In this document: one piece after another, positions 9,483 to 16,703 of the stretch
Numbering within the stretch: the first letter of the stretch is position 1
Layout: each line of letters begins with the position of its first letter
Assembly (NCBI RefSeq): GCF_019623905.1
Contig: NZ_CP069370.1
Location: forward strand, 3,955,001-4,019,000
Reading direction: 5' to 3'
DNA: 64,000 bases
Source: Neotabrizicola shimadae
Lineage (GTDB): Bacteria > Pseudomonadota > Alphaproteobacteria > Rhodobacterales > Rhodobacteraceae
Translations under genes and position numbers: made by a program
The notes under the pieces: model-generated
Databases searched by the model: none
What the model saw: the letters and a program-made list of their open reading frames with translations, nothing else
What the model was told of the DNA's origin: nothing

Positions 9483-10570
9483 TGCGGCTTGCGCTTTTCT
9501 GCCTGCTCCTTGCGGCGCCCGTGGCGGCATCGCCCGTGCGCATAAAGGATCTTGTGGAATACGACGGCGTCCGGGGCAACGACCTCGTCGGCTATGGCCT
9601 CGTCGTCGGGTTGGATGGCACCGGGGATGGATTGCGCAATTCTCCCTTCACCGAGGAGATGATGGCCAATCTGCTGGAACGGCTGGGCATCAACGTCGAG
9701 GGCGAAGAGATGCGGCCCCGCAACGTGGCCGCCGTGTTCGTGACCGCCGATCTGCCCCCCTTTGCCCGAACGGGAAGCCGGATCGACGTCACGGTCTCGG
9801 CCATTGGCGATGCGCAAAGCCTGTTGGGCGGAACACTTGTGATGACGCCTCTGAACGGCGCGGATGGCCAGATCTACGCCGTGGCGCAGGGGGCCGTGAT
9901 CGCCGGTGGCGTTTCGGCCGAGGGGGAGGCCGCCAGTGTAACCCAGGGTGTCCCGACGGCGGGGACGATCCCCTCTGGCGCGCGGGTCGAACGCGAGGTG
10001 GACTTTGATTTCTCCAAGCTGTCCGTGATGCGACTCGCGCTGCGCACACCAGATTTCACGACGGCCGCGCGCATAGAGACAGTCATCAATCGCGCCGTCG
10101 GGCGGCGGATCGCGGCCATGACGGATGCAGGCACGGTGACGCTGAACCTTGGGGATGGCCGGCTTGGATCGCCGGCGCAAATCATGGCGCGGATCGAAGG
10201 CTTGCCGGTCGAACCCCAGGCACGGGCTCGGGTCGTGGTTGACCCGAGGTCCGGAACCATCGTCATGGGGGCAGATGTCCGAATATCCGCTGTTGCCGTG
10301 GCCCAGGGCAACCTCACACTGACGGTAGAGGAGGCACCCATGGTGGTGCAGCCGAATCCTTTCGCGAATGGCCAGACCATGGTGGTCCCGCGTACTTCGG
10401 CCGGGATCGAAGAGACCGGCACGGGCCTGGCCGAGCTTCCTTCTTCCACCTCGTTGTCTGATGTGGTGGCGGGATTGAATGCCTTGGGCGTCACACCGCA
10501 TGACATGATCGACATCCTGAAGAGCATCCACGCCGCGGGTGCGCTTCACGCCGAGTTCGTGGTGAACTGA
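9479..10570 (+). CDS. flgI: Flagellar P-ring protein FlgI
   Basis: A 363-aa periplasmic P-ring subunit. A signal peptide (MMRLALFCLLLAAPVAAS) is followed by the diagnostic RIKDLVEYDGVRGNDLVGYGLVVGLDGTGD block. Further family motifs are NVAAVFVTADLPPFARTGSRIDVTVSAIGDA, GGTLVMTPLNGADGQIYAVAQG, RSGTIVMGADVRIS, and the C-terminal LSDVVAGLNALGVTPHDMIDILKSIHAAGALHAEFVV. The start overlaps flgL by 4 nt (ATG at 9479; 9482 is an alternative). It is the last gene of this run and faces fliP across a 467-bp gap. The L-ring gene flgH is not nearby. Confidence 0.95.
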   Translation: MMRLALFCLLLAAPVAASPVRIKDLVEYDGVRGNDLVGYGLVVGLDGTGDGLRNSPFTEEMMANLLERLGINVEGEEMRPRNVAAVFVTADLPPFARTGSRIDVTVSAIGDAQSLLGGTLVMTPLNGADGQIYAVAQGAVIAGGVSAEGEAASVTQGVPTAGTIPSGARVEREVDFDFSKLSVMRLALRTPDFTTAARIETVINRAVGRRIAAMTDAGTVTLNLGDGRLGSPAQIMARIEGLPVEPQARARVVVDPRSGTIVMGADVRISAVAVAQGNLTLTVEEAPMVVQPNPFANGQTMVVPRTSAGIEETGTGLAELPSSTSLSDVVAGLNALGVTPHDMIDILKSIHAAGALHAEFVVN

Positions 10571-11037
10571 CTGAGCGGGCCGCACTTGTGGAAGGCCAAC
10601 AGCAACCGAGCGGTAGCCACGCGAGGCGCGCTTCGCGCCTTGGCTTGGTCCACCGTCCCATCGACCGAGATGTTGACGTCGGAAACTCGAAAGGCCTTGG
10701 GAGCCTCGATAGATTTGGCTGACCCCTTCGTGACGGACTTCAGGGTGAACCGTCTTCCTTTGGTGCGGCCGTGTGCTGGCCGGTTTGACGTTCTGTGGCC
10801 GCTCACGCCACTTTGGTGGGTGCCTGCGCCAAGGTGATTTGGCGATAAACAGGCATCAAAATGGACGGCCACGCGGAACCCTTGTCGCGGGCGAAGCATT
10901 CTTCGCTGCCACTAGCGAGTTCTGCTGTTCCGGCCCCTGCATGCGATCTGAACCAGACGGACCAATGGAGTTGGTACGGTGTCCGGTCATCGGCCGCCAG
11001 TTGGGCCTTGTCCCTGCCACCCGCAGGCGTCGTGGGG
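10571..11037. other. 467-bp gap between convergent flgI and fliP, nothing recognised
   Basis: The gap separates convergent flgI and fliP in an otherwise tightly packed cluster. Short open frames exist on both strands (a minus frame over 10546-10899, a plus frame over 10773-11111), but none matches a family I know and they overlap flgI or fliP. A 7-bp stem with a 3-nt loop (AGGCGCG/CGCGCCT, 10624-10640) lies 54 bp after flgI and could end transcription, though it has no U-tract. The segment could be the remnant of an inserted or lost gene. Confidence 0.5.
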
Positions 11038-11766
11038 CTAGATATAACTGCGAACGAGCGCCCCCGAGATCAGGCTCCAGCCATCGGCCACGACAAAGAA
11101 GGCAAGCTTGAACGGGAGCGAAACCACGGCCGGTGGCACCATCATCATGCCCATGGACATCAGGACCGCGGAAACGACGAGATCAATGATGAGGAAGGGC
11201 AGGTAGACAAGGAAGCCGATTTCGAACGCACGCTGAATCTCGGAAAGGATAAAGGACGGAATCAGAAGTGACAGTGGCGCATCCGCCACTGCCGTCGGCG
11301 GGGCCGGCCGGAGTTCAGCGAGGGTGAAGAAGGTATCCGGGTCGATCCTGCCAGCCATGAAGCCGCGAAATGGCTGAATCGCCGCGAGGAGGGCCTCGTC
11401 CATGGCCATTTCATCCCGACTTAGCGGACCCAGGCCAACGTTCCATGCCTCGGTGAAGACGGGGTCCATGATGAACCAGGTCAGAAACAGCGCCAGGCTG
11501 ACGATCAGCATGTTCGGAGGAGCCTGTTGCAGACCGATGGCCTGTCGCAGGATCGAAAGGACGGTGACGATGAACGGAAAGCAGGTGACCATCACGATCA
11601 GGCCGGGCGCCAGACCCAGCACCGTGATGAGCAGGATGAGCTGAACCGCGCGACCGGCAAGCGAACCGCCCTGACCCATGTCGACCGTGACCTGCTGTGC
11701 CATGCCGGGCCCGGCTGCCATCACGGTCACGGCAAGAAGCGCCCAGGCAAGGCGGCGATGCATCAA
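11038..11766 (-). CDS. fliP: Flagellar type III export protein FliP
   Basis: A 242-aa export-gate subunit. A cleavable-type N-terminus (MMHRRLAWALLAVTVMAAGPGMAQ) is followed by membrane helices and the FliP signatures VMVTCFPFIVTVLSILRQAIGLQQAPPN and PSFILSEIQRAFEIGFLVYLPFLIIDLVVSAVLMSMGMMMVPP. It forms the export gate with FliQ and FliR; fliR is present in this window, fliQ is not. The start overlaps the fliN stop by 4 nt, and it is the last gene of fliF-fliH-fliN-fliP. The second Met (11763) is an alternative start. Confidence 0.95.
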   Translation of the reverse strand: MMHRRLAWALLAVTVMAAGPGMAQQVTVDMGQGGSLAGRAVQLILLITVLGLAPGLIVMVTCFPFIVTVLSILRQAIGLQQAPPNMLIVSLALFLTWFIMDPVFTEAWNVGLGPLSRDEMAMDEALLAAIQPFRGFMAGRIDPDTFFTLAELRPAPPTAVADAPLSLLIPSFILSEIQRAFEIGFLVYLPFLIIDLVVSAVLMSMGMMMVPPAVVSLPFKLAFFVVADGWSLISGALVRSYI

Positions 11767-12032
11767 AGCCCACCGCGCAAGTCGGCAACCTCTGTCAAGC
11801 GGACGGCCAGGATTCCGGCCTGGTCGCCGTCAAGCTCCTGCAGCTCCCCGCGTGCAATGAGCCTGTCGCCCACATAAAGCTCGACAGGATCGTCGACGCG
11901 ACGGTCCAGGGGCAGCACCGCGTCGCGGCCGAGCCGGAGAAGATCGCGAACCAGCGGCCGGGCCTTTCCGACCGAAATGGTGATCTCGATCGGGATCTGG
12001 GAGAACGGGTTGAACTTCGCGCTGTCATCCAT
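11763..12032 (-). CDS. fliN: Flagellar motor switch protein FliN (SpoA domain)
   Basis: An 89-aa C-ring protein consisting of little more than one SpoA (FliMN_C) domain: PIEITISVGKARPLVRDLLRLGRDAVLPLDRRVDDPVELYVGDRLIARGELQELDGDQAGILAVRLTEV. The LGRDAVLPLD and DPVELYVGDRLIARGEL motifs are the FliN hallmark. The ATG at 12032 (MDDSAKFNPFSQIP) is chosen because longer versions would run far into fliH. It overlaps fliH by 8 nt and fliP by 4 nt. FliN of this short form is normal in alphaproteobacteria; fliM and fliG are not in the window. Confidence 0.92.
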   Translation of the reverse strand: MDDSAKFNPFSQIPIEITISVGKARPLVRDLLRLGRDAVLPLDRRVDDPVELYVGDRLIARGELQELDGDQAGILAVRLTEVADLRGGL

Positions 12033-12618
12033 GCTGAATTTCCTTTTCGGCAAGATCAAAGAAACCATGCACCGCCTTGGCGATATCGGTGATCGCGCGG
12101 TCGAGATCGACCAGCGCCTCTTCCGTGCCAAGTCGGATGTACACCTGCCCTTCGCCCAGGCTGGGTTCTTCCTTCAGGTCAAGCGGCATGCCGGTCGCCT
12201 GACCAACAAGAGACTCGACCGCTGGCCGCACGGCCGGGTTCAAGACGAGGACGATCGGCTGATCGGTCATGGTTTCGGCAAGCGGCATCAATGCGTCAAG
12301 CACCAGCGGTGCGAGGGTCGCGCGCGCCGTTTCTGGCAGCAGATGCGAGACAATCTCCAGCAGGAGCGGCTTGAGCGCCGAAAGGACATGGGCGCGCGCT
12401 TCAGCATGGGTGAAGCTCAGGGATTGCAGATGACGGGCAAGGTCGGCCCGGATGCGGGCCTGATCATCCGCCTGTGAGGCGGTGGCATCGTCCCACCCTG
12501 CTGCATAGCCCTTGTCGAAGGCTTCGAGCCGCTCTTCTTCGAGAGCATCAGCTTCGACGGTCACCGTCGATGAGGACTTCCCTGCGCTGGTTTCAAACAC
12601 TTCGAGCCGAAGCGCCAT
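12025..12618 (-). CDS. fliH: FliH-like flagellar export ATPase regulator
   Basis: A 197-aa protein. The N-terminal half contains ALEEERLEAFDKGYAAGWDDA, the FliH/YscL-type acidic-Gly motif, followed by a long helix (residues 50-90). The C-terminal half has the FliH-like fold pattern, with PIVLVLNPAVRPAVESLVG and QVYIRLGTEEALVDLDRAITDIAKAVHGFF. FliH binds and restrains the export ATPase FliI, which is not in this window. The family is divergent and the call leans on position between fliF and fliN as well as on the motif. It starts at the last base of the fliF stop codon. Confidence 0.75.
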   Translation of the reverse strand: MALRLEVFETSAGKSSSTVTVEADALEEERLEAFDKGYAAGWDDATASQADDQARIRADLARHLQSLSFTHAEARAHVLSALKPLLLEIVSHLLPETARATLAPLVLDALMPLAETMTDQPIVLVLNPAVRPAVESLVGQATGMPLDLKEEPSLGEGQVYIRLGTEEALVDLDRAITDIAKAVHGFFDLAEKEIQHG

Positions 12619-14213
12619 CAGACTGTATCCTCGCCGGTTTCCATCCAGCCACGAAGGATCTCTACAGTTTCGGTCTGGCGTTGTTCGATCAGGCGGCGCA
12701 GGCGGGCCACCGGGTCAGGCTGGGTTGCCTGCCCCATCCCGTCTTGCGGCCCGATCATGTCGAGCGGCGCTTCGTCCTCCTCGATCACACCGTTGAGGAT
12801 GCGTGGTGCCTCATCGTCAAGACCCGGCAAAGCCAGGGGGGCGGAGGCCGAAGTGACTTCAGGCAGCCGCCGCCCTGAAAGCAGGACCGGCCGGAGGACG
12901 AACAGGCCAAGCCCCAGGACGACGATCGCGAGGACGCCGGCCTGAGCAAGCTGAACGAGGTCGACCGAGGAGAGCTCTGGCAAGAGCCCTGCCTCGGCCA
13001 GGGTGCCGTCTTGCGAGATGGCCGGGAAAGGCAGCGATTTCAGCGTGATGGTATCTCCCCGGGATTCGTCGAAGCCGACGGCCGAGGCGACAAGATCACG
13101 CAACGCGGCAAGTTCTTCCTCGCCGCGCGGCTGGATGGACACCGTGCCATCTTCGGCCGTGACAGGCTCTCCGTCGACCAGAACGGCAACGGACAGTCGC
13201 CGGATCGCACCTGGCAGGCGTTCGACTTCGCGCTGCGTCTCTGATACCTCATAGTTCACCCGCTCCCTGCTTTCGCTGTTCTGGGTGCGATCGGTCTGGC
13301 CCGAGGCTGCGTCGCCCTCCGGCAGGTTCGACGCCACGGTGACCCCGGACTCTCCCTGCTGACTGGTCCCGGATTTCTGCTCTGTGTCCGACGAGATCGC
13401 GACACGGCCCTGCGGATCGAAGCGGCGCTCGGACAGGCGCTCCCGCTCGGTGACAAGGTCGACCGACACTTCCACGACCGATCGCCCCGGGCCCACACGC
13501 GCCTGCAACAGACGCTCTACGTTCTGGCGCAGTTCGGCGGCCCGATCGACAGCCGCACCCGGCGCGCCTGCGCCCTCGCCCGCAGGCGGGACAAGGCCCC
13601 CGACCGAGTCGATCACCGCGACATCCTCGGGTCGCATGTCCGGCACCGCAGAGGCAATGAGATGGCGCAAAGCCTGAGCCTGCGCGGCGTCCATGCTCCC
13701 CGAGGCGCTGGTTACCGATACCGAGGCGGTCGGGTGGCCGTCACGGCGGAAGACGCTGTCGGGCAACTGGGCGATGTGAACGCGGGCCGCGCGGATCATC
13801 GGCATGGCCAGGATCGTGCGGGCCAGCTCGCCTTCTTTCGCACGCCAGTAGGCAGCGTCGAACATCTGTGATGTCGTGCCGAACCCGGACAGCCCGTCGA
13901 GCAGTTCGTAGCCCTCGCCGCTGTTGGCCGGAAGACCTTGTGCGGCGAGAGAGAGGCGCAGCGAATCACGGAGCGCGTCATCGACATAGATCGCGGTGCC
14001 GCGGATTTCATAGGCGACGCCCTGCTGGTCCAGGGCAGCCATCACGTCGCCGGCTGCCGCCTCTTCAAGCCCTGCGTAAAGCAGGGTGTAGTTGGGCTGT
14101 GACGCAATGCGCGCGATGCCGAGGATTGCGGTGAACATGGCAAGTGTTGCCGCGATCACGATCAAGCGGCGTGTCTGGCTCAGTCCTGACCACAGCGACA
14201 GGGGATAGTTCAC
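12618..14213 (-). CDS. fliF: Flagellar MS-ring protein FliF
   Basis: A 531-aa MS-ring protein with two membrane spans. A GTG start at 14213 (VNYPLSLWSGL) is chosen because a GGAGGA ribosome site lies 7 nt upstream (14221-14226) and upstream starts would cross the promoter. The first span is IVIAATLAMFTAILGIARIA. The ring-building motifs follow: YTLLYAGLEEAAAGDVMAALDQQGVAYEIRG, AAQGLPANSGEGYELLD, FDAAYWRAKEGELARTI and ARVHIAQLPDSVFRRDGHPTASVSV. A second span, LVQLAQAGVLAIVVLGLGLFVLRPVLL, precedes an acidic C-tail that would bind FliG. It heads the minus-strand operon and diverges from fliL. Confidence 0.94.
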   Translation of the reverse strand: MNYPLSLWSGLSQTRRLIVIAATLAMFTAILGIARIASQPNYTLLYAGLEEAAAGDVMAALDQQGVAYEIRGTAIYVDDALRDSLRLSLAAQGLPANSGEGYELLDGLSGFGTTSQMFDAAYWRAKEGELARTILAMPMIRAARVHIAQLPDSVFRRDGHPTASVSVTSASGSMDAAQAQALRHLIASAVPDMRPEDVAVIDSVGGLVPPAGEGAGAPGAAVDRAAELRQNVERLLQARVGPGRSVVEVSVDLVTERERLSERRFDPQGRVAISSDTEQKSGTSQQGESGVTVASNLPEGDAASGQTDRTQNSESRERVNYEVSETQREVERLPGAIRRLSVAVLVDGEPVTAEDGTVSIQPRGEEELAALRDLVASAVGFDESRGDTITLKSLPFPAISQDGTLAEAGLLPELSSVDLVQLAQAGVLAIVVLGLGLFVLRPVLLSGRRLPEVTSASAPLALPGLDDEAPRILNGVIEEDEAPLDMIGPQDGMGQATQPDPVARLRRLIEQRQTETVEILRGWMETGEDTV

Positions 14214-14266
14214 GTTCGAATCCTCCGCAGGCTTCTGCCTGCCTCCGTGACGCTCCCTTGCCAGGC

Positions 14267-14281
14267 TTAAGATTCGGTTAG
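14267..14281. promoter_or_regulatory. CtrA-like box between divergent fliF and fliL
   Basis: TTAA-GATTCGG-TTAG, a near-consensus CtrA site (TTAA-N7-TTAA). It lies 40 bp before the fliL ATG and 54 bp before the fliF GTG, in the 107-bp divergent region, so one site could control both operons. Confidence 0.55.
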
Positions 14282-14320
14282 CTCTCGCCGGTCTATCGTC
14301 GTCTTGAAACGGGGGATGAC

Positions 14321-14806
14321 ATGGCCGCAGATGTCGGGGACTCAATCAAGGGCAAGACGGGCAGGCGCCGAACGCAGCTTCTCTTGCCGGGTGCTATCTT
14401 GCTTGCAGTTCTGACGGGGGCCTTTGGATTCTACGCCGCCTATACGGGTGTTCTGCCTGTTCCCGGCCAGAACGGCAGTCATGCGAAGGGGGCAAAGACC
14501 TTGCCGGTGATTGCCTTCGTGCCGGTCGATCCGGTTGTCGTCTCGCTTGGCCATGGTGGGTCGGACAGGCATCTGCGCTTTCGGGCACAGCTGGAGGTGA
14601 ATCAGCCCTATGAGGCCGAGGTCGCGGCCCTTCTGCCGCGGATCGTCGACGTCCTGAACGGCTACCTTCGCGCGGTGGACGCGGCGTCACTCGATGAACC
14701 GACGGCTCTGATACGAACGCGCGCACAATTGCTGCGGCGGATCCAGATGGTGACGGGCGAGGGCCGGGTGCGTGATCTGTTGGTTGCCGAATTCGTCGTG
14801 AACTAG
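14321..14806 (+). CDS. fliL: Flagellar basal body-associated protein FliL
   Basis: A 161-aa single-pass inner-membrane protein. A basic N-terminus (GKTGRRRTQ) leads into the helix LLLPGAILLAVLTGAFGFYAAY. The periplasmic part has the FliL pattern VIAFVPVDPVVVSLG, HLRFRAQLEVNQPYEAEVAALLPRIVDVLNGYLR and a C-terminal RVRDLLVAEFVVN. FliL sits around the stator and supports torque or stator recruitment. It begins the plus-strand operon fliL-DUF6468-motE-motA and diverges from fliF. Confidence 0.93.
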   Translation: MAADVGDSIKGKTGRRRTQLLLPGAILLAVLTGAFGFYAAYTGVLPVPGQNGSHAKGAKTLPVIAFVPVDPVVVSLGHGGSDRHLRFRAQLEVNQPYEAEVAALLPRIVDVLNGYLRAVDAASLDEPTALIRTRAQLLRRIQMVTGEGRVRDLLVAEFVVN

Positions 14807-14815
14807 GGGAACCCG

Positions 14816-15208
14816 ATGAGCATGATTGCCGATATCCTGCTTGCGGCAGGCGCCTTCGGAGCGGCCTTCTACTGCTATGTCCTCGCGGGCCGATTGCGTC
14901 GCTTCACCACGCTGGAACATGGCATGGGCGGCGCGATCGCCGTGCTGTCAGCGCAGGTCGACGACATGACGCGCCTGCTGGACCAGGCACGCACTGCGGC
15001 CACGGGCTCAGCGTCATCTCTCGAAGATCTGACCCAACGCGCCGAAGAGGCCTCGGCCAGGCTGGAACTTCTGGTGGCTGCGTTGCACGACCTGCCAGAC
15101 GCCACCCCAGCGGACGAACCACTTGCGCCGGACGAAGACAAGAGGCTGAGGTTCGTGCGCCGCAAGTTGGCTCGCAGCAGCGAAATGCCTTCCGAGGCGG
15201 CAGAATGA
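14816..15208 (+). CDS. DUF6468-like membrane-anchored protein of flagellar cluster
   Basis: A 130-aa protein with one N-terminal membrane helix (ADILLAAGAFGAAFYCYVLAGRLRRF). A helical cytoplasmic part (EHGMGGAIAVLSAQVDDMTRLLDQA and LEDLTQRAEEASARLELLVAAL) is followed by a charged tail. Size, topology and position between fliL and a MotE-like gene fit the DUF6468 proteins found at the same place in other alphaproteobacteria. Its function is not known to me. It starts 9 bp after fliL and overlaps motE by 4 nt. Confidence 0.65.
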   Translation: MSMIADILLAAGAFGAAFYCYVLAGRLRRFTTLEHGMGGAIAVLSAQVDDMTRLLDQARTAATGSASSLEDLTQRAEEASARLELLVAALHDLPDATPADEPLAPDEDKRLRFVRRKLARSSEMPSEAAE

Positions 15209-15774
15209 GGAAGAGCACGGGAATCGGACTAGGCGCCCCCCTGCTCCTCGCGCTGACACTTGCAGTGGGTGGCGCACTGCACCTTGGCCAGGCGATTGGC
15301 GCGGCGCTCGCAATGGTTCCGGCCAGCCCGGCCGACGAAGGCGCCCCTACGGCGACAAACTGTCCACAGCCACCCGCTGCGCTTGCAAAGGCGCTACTGG
15401 CCCGAGAGGAGCAGGTCAAGTTGCAGGAAGATGCACTGCGCGACCGAGAGGCGGCGATCAGCCTCGCCAATGCGGCACTTGATGTTCGGCTGGAAGAACT
15501 GTCGCAAGCCGAAGAAAGCCTGCGGGCAACGGTCGCTCTGGTCGACAGCGCCGCCGAGGACGATCTGGCCCGACTGACTCGGGTCTACGAAGCGATGAAG
15601 CCTGCCGACGCCGCGGCTTTGTTCGGATCGATGGCCCCCGAGTTTGCAGCCGGCTTCCTGGCTCGGATGCAGCCAGATGCGGCAGCGGCCATCATGTCGG
15701 GGCTTCCGCCGCAGGCCGCCTATGCCATCAGCGTCGTCGTAGCCGGACGGAATGCACGCGCACCGACCGAGTGA
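15205..15774 (+). CDS. motE: MotE-like protein (MgtE N-terminal-like domain)
   Basis: A 189-aa protein with an N-terminal membrane helix or uncleaved signal (LGAPLLLALTLAVGGALHLGQAIGAALA). A long coiled coil covers about residues 55-110 (REEQVKLQEDALRDREAAISLANAALDVRLEELSQAEESL). The C-terminal MgtE-N-like repeat reads RLTRVYEAMKPADAAALFGSMAPEFAAGFLARMQPDAAAAIMSGL. In Sinorhizobium, MotE is a periplasmic chaperone for MotC. A large unknown periplasmic protein two genes downstream could be its client here. It overlaps the preceding gene by 4 nt and lies 59 bp before motA. Confidence 0.8.
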   Translation: MRKSTGIGLGAPLLLALTLAVGGALHLGQAIGAALAMVPASPADEGAPTATNCPQPPAALAKALLAREEQVKLQEDALRDREAAISLANAALDVRLEELSQAEESLRATVALVDSAAEDDLARLTRVYEAMKPADAAALFGSMAPEFAAGFLARMQPDAAAAIMSGLPPQAAYAISVVVAGRNARAPTE

Positions 15775-15833
15775 TGGAAGGGGTTCCTTAACTCCGGCCT
15801 GAAAGGCTGGAGAGAGGTCACCTGGGGGACGAA

Positions 15834-16703
15834 GTGTTCGGCGCAATCGGCATAGTGGTGGTTTTCGTGATGGTCTTCGGCGGCTATATTGCTGCCGGAG
15901 GAAAGATCGAGATCATCCTTCATTCGCTTCCCTTCGAAATGGTGATGATCTGCGGCGCGGCTGTCGGAGCATTCCTTCTGTCAAACGATCCCGCGGCGGT
16001 CAAGCAAACCCTGAAGGATATCGGGCGCGTGTTCCGTGGCCCTCAGTGGAAACCGGCCGACTACCGTGAGCTCCTCTGTCTTCTGTTTGAGATAATCCGC
16101 CTTGCCCGCTCGAACCCCGTGGCATTGGAAGAGCATATCGAGCGCCCAAGCGAATCGTCCCTTTTTGCGCGATATCCGCGTATCCAGGCTGATCATGATG
16201 TCGTAAACCTGATCGCAGATACCTTGCGTGCGGCTTCGATGAATTATGATGATCCGCATCAAGTCGAAGAGGTGCTGGACAAGCGCATGGAGGCCAGCCA
16301 CACCCATGCGCTCCATTCCTCGCATGCCCTGCAGACAGTGGCTGACGGCCTGCCTGCCCTCGGCATCGTCGCTGCTGTCCTGGGGGTGATCAAGACCATG
16401 GGCTCGATCGACCAACCCCCCGAGATTCTGGGCAAGATGATTGGTGGCGCCCTGGTCGGCACCTTTCTCGGTGTATTCCTTGCCTATGGGATCGTGGGGC
16501 CCTTGGCAACGCGCCTGAATGCTGTGGTCGAGGAAGACAGGCACTTCTATCAGCTTATCCGTGAGGTTCTGATTGCAAACCTGCACAGGCACCCGGCAAA
16601 CATCTGTATCGAGGTGGGCCGCCAGAATATCCCGCACGGAAAACGTCCAGAATTTGCAGAGCTTGAATCCGCCTTGAAGGTTCTGAAGCAGGAGGCAGCG
16701 TGA
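15834..16703 (+). CDS. motA: Flagellar motor stator protein MotA
   Basis: A 289-aa four-helix stator subunit starting at GTG with a GGGGGA ribosome site just upstream. N-terminal helices (IGIVVVFVMVFGGYIAAGG and EMVMICGAAVGAFLLS) precede a large cytoplasmic loop. The third and fourth helices are TVADGLPALGIVAAVLGVIKTM and LVGTFLGVFLAYGIVGPLATRL, the MotA signature. The loop has the LDKRMEASHTHALHSSHALQ region that touches the rotor. It pairs with motB at 4770 to conduct protons. It overlaps the next gene by 4 nt. Confidence 0.95.
   Translation: MFGAIGIVVVFVMVFGGYIAAGGKIEIILHSLPFEMVMICGAAVGAFLLSNDPAAVKQTLKDIGRVFRGPQWKPADYRELLCLLFEIIRLARSNPVALEEHIERPSESSLFARYPRIQADHDVVNLIADTLRAASMNYDDPHQVEEVLDKRMEASHTHALHSSHALQTVADGLPALGIVAAVLGVIKTMGSIDQPPEILGKMIGGALVGTFLGVFLAYGIVGPLATRLNAVVEEDRHFYQLIREVLIANLHRHPANICIEVGRQNIPHGKRPEFAELESALKVLKQEAA

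Noticed and set aside
10546-11111. Short frames on both strands in the flgI-fliP gap as possible genes.
   Set aside because: No recognisable family, no convincing ribosome site, and overlap with flgI or fliP coding sequence. Reported as a gap.
14214-14320. A sigma-54 promoter for the fliF/fliL region.
   Set aside because: No GG-N10-GC pair in the right -24/-12 context was seen; the CtrA-like box explains the region better.
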